Of a stretch of DNA of 8,140 bases, positions 1 to 5,792 are shown piece by piece. The notes beneath the pieces are model-generated. The model ran no database searches. It was not told where the DNA came from and saw nothing but the letters and a program-made list of their open reading frames with translations. The DNA comes from Aliicoccus sp041838435. GTDB lineage: Bacteria > Bacillota > Bacilli > Staphylococcales > Salinicoccaceae. The first letter of the stretch is position 1; each line of letters begins with the position of its first letter. Made by a program: the position numbers and the translations under genes. The DNA lies in NCBI GenBank assembly GCA_041838435.1, contig JBGYPO010000022.1:1-8140 (forward strand), written 5' to 3'.

Positions 1-20
1 AAATATAGGAGGCGTACTAT

Positions 21-1796
21 ATGAAAGCAAAGTTCTTAAAAGGAAAGATTCTAGCACCTCTATCAGGTGTCGGATTATCATTACTTATGTTGGGTGCAGC
101 GAGCAGTGACGCAAACGCACAAGAGCATCAAGTATTTAACTTCGAAGACTTTCCAAAAACAACTTCTAACGTAGGTGAACCAGATGGTGAAGGTATTTTA
201 CGGGTTGCTTACGCTTCAGATACACCTTTTTTAGGTACACTTAACTACAATATGTACGGTGGTATTCCTGATTCTACAGTACTTGGTTACTTTGATGAGC
301 CGGTATTGACTACAAATGCAGATCAGGTGTACACAAACGATGGTGCTTTAAACTATGAAATAGATGAAGATGATAATACAGTTACATTCACAATGCGTGA
401 AGGTGTCTATTGGCACGACGGGGTCGAAGCGACAATTAACGATTACGTTGCTGCATATGAATTAATTGGACATGAGGATTATACCGGTCCACGCGGCGGT
501 ACTCCAGGCTTCACATTATTGGAAGGGTTTTCAGAGTATCGTGCAGGTGAAGCGGATTCAATCAGCGGTATCGAAGTTGTCGATGATTATACTGCTGTGT
601 TTACATATGAAGAGCTTGCGCCTTCACTTGTATCCGGCGGATTCTGGCAATACATTTTTGCAGCGCATAATTATGAAGGTATAGAAGTCGCAGATATGCC
701 TGAAGCAGATCAGACACGTATCAACCCGATTGGTATCGGACCTTACAAGGTCACAAACATTACGCCTGGTGAGTCAGTCACTTATGAAAGATTTGATGAT
801 TACTGGCGCGGCGAACCTGGAATGGAAGGAATCACTTTATCTGTGGTGTCACCTGCAACTGTCGCAAACGGTGTAGCAACAGGTGAATACGACCTCGTGC
901 GCGGATTCCCTTCAGACCAATACGTGGATGTTGCAGATATGGAAGACGTTGAATGGTTAGCAAACTTAACGTCATCATACTCGTATGTTGCATTTAAAGT
1001 TGGAGAGTTAGATGAAGAAACTAATGAGGTTGAATATAAACCGGATGAGATGAAAATGGGTGATGTGAACCTGCGTCGTGCAATGTGGCATGCAGTAGAT
1101 ACAGCTTCTGTTGGAGAGCGCTTCTATAACGGTCTTCGTTGGAGAGCAAACTCTCTCATCCTGCCGTACCATGATTCATTCCATAATCCTGACCTGGAAG
1201 TGCCTCAATATGATCCAGAAGCAGCAATGGCGCTTTTAGATGAAGCGGGTTACGAGTATGATGGTGACTTCCGTACAACACCTGACGGTGAAGAGTTAGT
1301 CATTAACTTTGCATCGATGAGTGGTGGAGATATTGCTGAACCAATGGCAAACTACTTCATTCAATCTTGGCGTCAAATTGGTCTTAACGTTCAATTAACG
1401 AGTGGCCGCCTGCTTGAATTCAATACATTCTTCGACTTAGTCGAAACAGATAACGAAGATATTGATGTATATATGACAGCATGGACGCTTGGAGCGGACG
1501 TTGACCCAACAATCTTCTACGGTCGTGATGCATCATGGAACTATCCGAGATTCGCAACTGAGGAAAGTGATGCGTTACTTGCTGCATTCAATGCACCGGA
1601 AGCGATTGATCCTGAAGTCAGACAACAAGCTGCATATGAGTGGCAGGAAATGATGGCACGTGAAGTACCTGTCTTCCCGACACTTTACTCTGCAAGTATG
1701 ACACCAGTCTCAGAGCGTGTGATGAACTACTCTGTTGAGTTTGGATTCAACGATGACACAGCACTCTACAATATTGGTGTAACTGATTCTGAATAA
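21..1796 (+). CDS. oppA: Oligopeptide ABC transporter substrate-binding protein (OppA-like), no lipobox cysteine
   Basis: Extracellular peptide-binding component of an Opp-type ABC importer, 591 aa, a normal length for the SBP_bac_5 family. The family signatures seen are VTFTMREGVYWHDG near residues 120-133, a GIGPYKV segment near 240, and the C-terminal 'NLRRAMWHAVD' region near 350. The start is fixed by AGGAGG at 7-12, 8 nt before the ATG. The N-terminus has a Lys-rich head and a hydrophobic core (about 10-26), but the lipobox position where Cys is expected (L24-G25-A26-x27) carries Ala. The protein has no Cys at all. A31-N32-A33 followed by Q34-E35 looks like a signal peptidase I site, so the mature protein may not be lipid-anchored. 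A terminator follows 38 nt downstream of the stop, and no permease or ATPase genes follow, so any opp partners would lie to the left. The exact ligand cannot be read from the sequence; nickel or another solute is possible. Confidence 0.93.
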   Translation: MKAKFLKGKILAPLSGVGLSLLMLGAASSDANAQEHQVFNFEDFPKTTSNVGEPDGEGILRVAYASDTPFLGTLNYNMYGGIPDSTVLGYFDEPVLTTNADQVYTNDGALNYEIDEDDNTVTFTMREGVYWHDGVEATINDYVAAYELIGHEDYTGPRGGTPGFTLLEGFSEYRAGEADSISGIEVVDDYTAVFTYEELAPSLVSGGFWQYIFAAHNYEGIEVADMPEADQTRINPIGIGPYKVTNITPGESVTYERFDDYWRGEPGMEGITLSVVSPATVANGVATGEYDLVRGFPSDQYVDVADMEDVEWLANLTSSYSYVAFKVGELDEETNEVEYKPDEMKMGDVNLRRAMWHAVDTASVGERFYNGLRWRANSLILPYHDSFHNPDLEVPQYDPEAAMALLDEAGYEYDGDFRTTPDGEELVINFASMSGGDIAEPMANYFIQSWRQIGLNVQLTSGRLLEFNTFFDLVETDNEDIDVYMTAWTLGADVDPTIFYGRDASWNYPRFATEESDALLAAFNAPEAIDPEVRQQAAYEWQEMMAREVPVFPTLYSASMTPVSERVMNYSVEFGFNDDTALYNIGVTDSE

Positions 1797-1833
1797 ATTA
1801 TGCATATTTTAAAAGTGAATGGAAGTCATTAAG

Positions 1834-1870
1834 AATACCCCGGTGTAAATGATGTTTACACCGGGGTATT
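1834..1870. terminator. Bidirectional Rho-independent terminator between convergent genes
   Basis: Perfect 16-bp inverted repeat: left arm 1834-1849, loop TGATG 1850-1854, right arm 1855-1870, with a GC-rich centre (CCCCGG). The arms begin and end in A/T, and the plus-strand side is followed by T-rich sequence (tatatacattta). It lies between the stop of the peptide-binding protein gene and the stop of the convergent cyclase gene, so it probably ends both transcripts. Confidence 0.9.
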
Positions 1871-1879
1871 TATATACAT

Positions 1880-2929
1880 TTAGTAATGCAGTGTGTTGCG
1901 CCCTATATCTTTTGCGACGTACATTTTCTTATCTGCAGCGTCGTAAAGCTCTGTATAATGTGACACGTCGCTCGGACAGTGTGCAAGTCCCAGCGAGACC
2001 GTTACTTTATATGGCGTAAATGATGTTGTGCCTTCTGTCTCTATGTCCAGGTTTTGATAGATGCGGTAAGTTTCTCTGATGGCCTCTGCTCTTGAAACTT
2101 TCGGCATGAGTATCACAAACTCATCCCCGCCTATCCGGTAAAGTGTCCCTACGCCTCTAATTAATGTTTGCAGCTGCTGAGTGATATCAAGTAATATCTG
2201 GTCGCCTCTAATATGACCAAATGTGTCATTTATTGTTTTAAAGTGATCGATGTCTATTATTACCAGTGCAACAGGACCCTTTATTTTCCCCATCGCTTCA
2301 TTAAGAGAGCGCCTGTTTTCGGCACCTGTCAAATCATCTAAATACGTACGTGCCCGGTAGTATCTCACGAGTTCATTTGAACGATCTAAATAATTCATCT
2401 CGGTAATTGCTACAGTCATAAATATAACGTTAAGTATGGTATGTATGATAAAAAGTTCAACAGTAACCTGAGGTATATCTGTAAAGATACTTAAACTTAA
2501 AAATGAAATCAATTTTGTTATACTGAGAATAATAATTCCCATCCAAAATTTATTCACCAATTTAAAAAATTCATATATAAATAAGGCGATTAGTGCAATA
2601 ATAATATATATATAAAGTGGCAGCTGTGTATCCATGAAAGGCAGTGCATATATCCAAATCATATAGATTACCGTACTCATCAAATACACAGATTTTCCTT
2701 TGTATAACAAGCCGATAACGAGGATTATAAAACTGACACCGAAATTGGGTATTAATTCAGATTCAAAACGGAAAAATGACAGAAGGACAGCAAATAAGCC
2801 ATAGATTATTCCGTATATATACGGCGTATATTTTATGATCTGCTTATCTTCAATCAACCATTCCAATCTGTTGAACGCATAAGTCATCGCAACGACAATA
2901 CTCAACAACACAAAAATTTGCTCAAGCAT
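1880..2929 (-). CDS. Membrane-bound GGDEF diguanylate cyclase (5TM sensor, GdpS-like)
   Basis: Predicted to make cyclic di-GMP from two GTP. The N-terminal ~180 of 349 residues form about five to six hydrophobic helices, like the 5TMR-LYT sensor module of staphylococcal GdpS. The C-terminal GGDEF domain (about 195-349) looks catalytically complete: DxLTGxxNRR at 198-207, metal-binding D226 and D228 in IDIDHFK, N234 and D235, and an exact G267-G268-D269-E270-F271 signature. The inhibitory I-site RxxD is not intact: the aligned residues are R258-G-V-G261, so product feedback may be weak. The start at 2929 is supported by AGGTGA (complement of 2934-2939), though its spacing is short. It is transcribed divergently from the polysaccharide-type operon, 84 nt away, suggesting that its c-di-GMP serves that operon. 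The relationship to GdpS is by architecture only; orthology is not established. Confidence 0.92.
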   Translation of the reverse strand: MLEQIFVLLSIVVAMTYAFNRLEWLIEDKQIIKYTPYIYGIIYGLFAVLLSFFRFESELIPNFGVSFIILVIGLLYKGKSVYLMSTVIYMIWIYALPFMDTQLPLYIYIIIALIALFIYEFFKLVNKFWMGIIILSITKLISFLSLSIFTDIPQVTVELFIIHTILNVIFMTVAITEMNYLDRSNELVRYYRARTYLDDLTGAENRRSLNEAMGKIKGPVALVIIDIDHFKTINDTFGHIRGDQILLDITQQLQTLIRGVGTLYRIGGDEFVILMPKVSRAEAIRETYRIYQNLDIETEGTTSFTPYKVTVSLGLAHCPSDVSHYTELYDAADKKMYVAKDIGRNTLHY

Positions 2930-3013
2930 ATGGTCACCTGATGTTCTATAGATTAATTAATAAGCGCAAGTGCATAGTTAAGAAATTGCAAAAAAATTAT
3001 CGGAGGCGTTAAT
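2930..3013. promoter_or_regulatory. Divergent intergenic region, presumed promoters for cyclase and EPS-type operon
   Basis: This 84-bp AT-rich gap separates two divergent start codons and must hold the 5' signals of both transcripts unless they start inside genes. It contains a 10-bp palindrome, ATTAATTAAT, at 2952-2961 beside TATAGA (2947-2952), and a clear GGAGG (3002-3006) 7 nt before the downstream ATG. I could not find a convincing -35/-10 pair at 16-18 nt spacing on either strand. It appears too small to hold a riboswitch plus promoters. The regulatory role is inferred from position. Confidence 0.4.
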
Positions 3014-3418
3014 ATGGCGGAACAATCTTTCAAAATTTATATTGTTGAACCCGATCCTCTATTCATTAAAGTTTTAGAACGGACGCTTATGGAGATTAGT
3101 GACGTCGTAAAGGCAAACATTATCTGTTTTACTGATGGTGAAGCATTCTTGAACCGATACGCGCACCAGGATGAGTATGCAATATATATAATCAACGATA
3201 TCCTGCCAAAACAAAGCGGTACGACGCTCATTTCAGAAATACGCAGGCATGATGAGAAGGGTATCATTTATATTATGTCTAAATCGAATACATCCCGTGC
3301 GCTTGAGTTCGCAATCGGTTTAGGTGCAGATAATTTCTTTATTAAACCATTTAATTTAGATGTATTTAAAGCAGTGATTACCAGAAAAATAGAAAGAAGA
3401 TCGTTCGCATGGAATTAA
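3014..3418 (+). CDS. Stand-alone receiver-domain protein lacking the phospho-acceptor Asp (pseudo-receiver)
   Basis: A single response-regulator receiver fold of 134 aa with no output domain. The alpha/beta order of the family is clear: strand 1 KIYIVEPDP (7-15), strand 3 YIINDILP (58-65), strand 4 IIYIMSKS (84-91) and strand 5 with FIKPF (109-113). S89 and K111 match the conserved Thr/Ser and Lys. The active-site acids are altered: the usual Asp four residues before the conserved Pro is N61 (codon 3194-3196), and the usual DD pair is E12-P13. D62 is one position off register, so normal aspartyl phosphorylation is doubtful. It is the first gene of the operon, with GGAGG 7 nt upstream, and overlaps the next gene by 10 nt. 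By inference it acts by protein contact or ligand binding rather than as a DNA-binding regulator. No cognate kinase is present. Confidence 0.85.
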   Translation: MAEQSFKIYIVEPDPLFIKVLERTLMEISDVVKANIICFTDGEAFLNRYAHQDEYAIYIINDILPKQSGTTLISEIRRHDEKGIIYIMSKSNTSRALEFAIGLGADNFFIKPFNLDVFKAVITRKIERRSFAWN

Positions 3419-4380
3419 TCTACTATGTCTATATCATTGCTCTCATTCTCGCTTTAGTCATCATTTTTTTTGCAGTAAGTTATATGCGTCAATATTATCA
3501 TCAGCATAATCTAAAAAATGAAATTAAAATATACCAGGATAAATATTTCGATGACTGGTTTGATTATCTCTTCAAGGATAACACCAAAGCACCCCCTTTT
3601 CACACACAATCTGAACAAAAGGCGTCAAAACAAATATTTTTTACATTGGTTAGAAATGGTTCAACGCCTTGTGCAGAAGAGCGTATAAGTCTTTTTATAT
3701 CAAAAAATCATAAAGATACCTATCAAGCGGAACTGACCAGTAACACTTGGGCGCGCCGCGTCAATGCACTCAGTGAAATTACAGATTTTAAAATTGGCGG
3801 TTTTACGCACATATACTCTGAACAGGATATCGCTAAGTTTAGCCGGGAAGAGCGTGTACTCTATTTTATTTATTTATCTCTATTCAATCAATCACGATTT
3901 GAATCACTATTTTTCTCCCGTTTAGATTTAAATGAATATGAATGCAAACTTATTTTTAATCGCCTCCCGCATGACTATTTATTGGAACTCAGAGGGTCAT
4001 TCCATCTCATGATCGATGCAACACAATATGCATATATAGATATTGTATCGACTGTGAGAGATGCACAGGTCGTCGAATGGCTGGAATCACAACTATCTAA
4101 TGAAAATTTGGAGGTTAGAATTCGTGCGCTTAGGAATATCCATAGTATCGGTTATATTATTGATGCAAAAAAATATGAGCCTTTTTTCATATCGGACCAT
4201 TGGCAGGAGCGCATGTTCGCGATTCGGATTGCACCACTGTATGGTTCTGAGTTTAAAGCGCATGTTACTTCCCGACTCGGCGATGAACACAGAATAGTAA
4301 AATCAGAAGCACACATGCAGCTGAGCAGGATTACAACGTTGACAGAAAAGTATTTTAGTACAACGGAGGCACGCATATGA
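3409..4380 (+). CDS. Membrane-anchored HEAT-like repeat protein of unknown function
   Basis: No precise family is recognised. This 323-aa protein has one N-terminal transmembrane helix (about 4-25, followed by R/H/K residues, so the bulk is probably cytoplasmic). The soluble part has a helical segment near 109-131 (TSNTWARRVNALSEI). The C-terminal ~110 residues contain helical pairs resembling HEAT repeats: NLEVRIRALRNIHSIG near 223-238, then DHWQERMFAIRIAPLYG (253-269) and a third near 280-307. Such repeats usually mediate protein-protein contacts. The start overlaps the receiver gene by 10 nt, with only a weak purine-rich site upstream (AGAAAGAAG). The gene ends in an ATGA overlap with the glycosyltransferase gene, implying translational coupling. 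A role as scaffold or regulator of the membrane synthase is inferred from this linkage. The TM and repeat calls are by eye. Confidence 0.75.
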   Translation: MELIYYVYIIALILALVIIFFAVSYMRQYYHQHNLKNEIKIYQDKYFDDWFDYLFKDNTKAPPFHTQSEQKASKQIFFTLVRNGSTPCAEERISLFISKNHKDTYQAELTSNTWARRVNALSEITDFKIGGFTHIYSEQDIAKFSREERVLYFIYLSLFNQSRFESLFFSRLDLNEYECKLIFNRLPHDYLLELRGSFHLMIDATQYAYIDIVSTVRDAQVVEWLESQLSNENLEVRIRALRNIHSIGYIIDAKKYEPFFISDHWQERMFAIRIAPLYGSEFKAHVTSRLGDEHRIVKSEAHMQLSRITTLTEKYFSTTEARI

Positions 4381-5792
4381 CCTGGGAGAACTTTTTTACT
4401 GTTGTTGGTTTTATTATTCTTATTTATATGGTGTTCGCAATATTATTCTATTTCTTTACGATGGTGTATGCATATAAGTCATTATCCAGGCAAAGGATGC
4501 TCGCCTCAGATCAAATCGATGATGAACTGAATATGAACCTGTTTACAAAGCCCGTCTCTATTCTCGTTCCCGCATACAATGAGGAAGTGGGTATTGTGAA
4601 TTCAATTTATTCACTCATAAATATTAAATATCCGGAAGCTGAAATCATCGTTATCGATGACGGGTCAAAAGACAGAACTTCAGATGTTGTTATAGAATAC
4701 TTCAATATGATTCCGGTAGAAGCCAAACCCGCAAACACGTTGGAAACCAAGCCGGTGCATGCAGTTTATCGTTCGCTCAAGCATTCTAATTTAATATTAA
4801 TCAAAAAAGATAATGGCGGTAAGTCGGATGCCTTAAACAGCGGCATCAACTATTCGAGATACCCATACTTTTGCTCCATTGACGGTGACTCAATACTCGA
4901 TGAAAACTCTTTGCTCAAAGTAATGAAACCTATAATTGCATCCGACGGCAACGTTATTGCTGCGGGTGGAAATGTCCGCATCGCAAATGGTAACGAAGTG
5001 GATTACGGCAAGATGATTGAAAGAGAACTGTTCCGCAGACCGCTCGTTGCCTATCAAATCATTGAATATTTACGTGCATTCATGCTCGGCCGCATATTCT
5101 TAACACGCTTTAATATTGTGTTAATTATTTCCGGTGCATTCAGCGTATTTAGAAAAGATATCGTCATCAAGATGGGCGGATATTCAACAGATATCATAGG
5201 TGAAGATATGGAACTTGTGCTTAAAATGCATAAGTGGATCAAACAACACGGTAAGGATGAACGTATAGAGTTTGTGCCTGAACCGGTGTGCTGGACCGAG
5301 GCACCGACGACAGTTTCTGTCTTAAGAAAGCAGCGCAGACGTTGGAGTCAGGGGCTCATAGAAAGTTTAAACCGCCATAAGTATATGACACTGAATCCGA
5401 AGTATAAACGCATCGGGATGTTTGCCTTCCCCTACTTCTGGCTTTATGAAGCTTTAGGTGCGGTCGTCGAATTTGCCGGCTATATGTACGTTATCTTTGC
5501 ATTGTTCTCGAGCACACTGAACTATCAAATCGCAATCGCACTTTTTATATGCATTATATTATATGGTGCGGTGTTCTCAATTTTCTCACTCTTACTTGAA
5601 GCATGGAGCATGCGCTCTTTTATCAAACCACGCGTTATGTTGTATTTAATCTTCCTGGCTGTCGTTGAAGGGTTTGTTTATCGGCCGATGACAATTCTCT
5701 TCAGATTGGAAGGTATGATTCGTTTTCTGACGAAGAATCAGGAGTGGGGAGATATGCAACGAAAGGGACTTGGTAATGTTAACAAAAATTAA
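4377..5792 (+). CDS. Processive family 2 glycosyltransferase (polysaccharide synthase, PgaC/IcaA/BcsA type)
   Basis: Integral membrane synthase of 471 aa expected to polymerise a beta-linked polysaccharide from nucleotide sugars and move it across the membrane. One N-terminal TM segment (about 8-31) precedes a GT-A domain with VPAYNEE (64-70), D94-D95-G96-S97, NGGKSDALN (146-154), the DxD motif D169-G-D171, catalytic-base motif GED (275-277) and QRRRW (319-323), the QxxRW signature of processive synthases. About three TM helices follow (roughly 348-378, 384-408, 418-440). There is no C-terminal PilZ domain, unlike bacterial cellulose synthase. About 30 extra residues (108-140) lie between the DDGS and NGGK motifs. 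GGAGG at 4365-4369 is 7 nt before the ATG, and the start overlaps the HEAT gene stop as ATGA. The sugar cannot be assigned; poly-N-acetylglucosamine is possible, but no deacetylase gene accompanies it here. Confidence 0.92.
   Translation: MTWENFFTVVGFIILIYMVFAILFYFFTMVYAYKSLSRQRMLASDQIDDELNMNLFTKPVSILVPAYNEEVGIVNSIYSLINIKYPEAEIIVIDDGSKDRTSDVVIEYFNMIPVEAKPANTLETKPVHAVYRSLKHSNLILIKKDNGGKSDALNSGINYSRYPYFCSIDGDSILDENSLLKVMKPIIASDGNVIAAGGNVRIANGNEVDYGKMIERELFRRPLVAYQIIEYLRAFMLGRIFLTRFNIVLIISGAFSVFRKDIVIKMGGYSTDIIGEDMELVLKMHKWIKQHGKDERIEFVPEPVCWTEAPTTVSVLRKQRRRWSQGLIESLNRHKYMTLNPKYKRIGMFAFPYFWLYEALGAVVEFAGYMYVIFALFSSTLNYQIAIALFICIILYGAVFSIFSLLLEAWSMRSFIKPRVMLYLIFLAVVEGFVYRPMTILFRLEGMIRFLTKNQEWGDMQRKGLGNVNKN
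5762..5768 (+). promoter_or_regulatory. Ribosome binding site that decides the hydrolase start
   Basis: AAAGGGA lies 7 nt before the ATG at 5776 but only 1 nt before the in-frame TTG at 5770. Spacing therefore favours the ATG, which gives a 703-aa product two residues shorter than the longest ORF. The site lies inside the end of the glycosyltransferase gene. Confidence 0.7.

Noticed and set aside
466..684. A 72-aa open frame inside the peptide-binding protein gene
   Set aside because: It is an out-of-frame shadow of a conserved gene with no distinct signals.
2930..3013. c-di-GMP riboswitch in the divergent leader, suggested by the GGDEF neighbour
   Set aside because: The gap is only 84 bp, is AT-rich, and shows no GEMM-like paired core or terminator hairpin.
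3014..3418. Functional CheY/Spo0F-like phosphorylated response regulator
   Set aside because: The phospho-acceptor position is Asn and the metal-binding acid pair is broken, so ordinary phosphotransfer is not supported.
5770..5775. TTG start for the glycoside hydrolase
   Set aside because: The Shine-Dalgarno-like AAAGGGA is only 1 nt from TTG but 7 nt from the ATG at 5776.
4377..5792. Assignment of the synthase as IcaA within an ica operon
   Set aside because: No icaD, icaB or icaC counterparts are present, and the protein is longer with an extra internal segment; only the GT2 processive class is supported.
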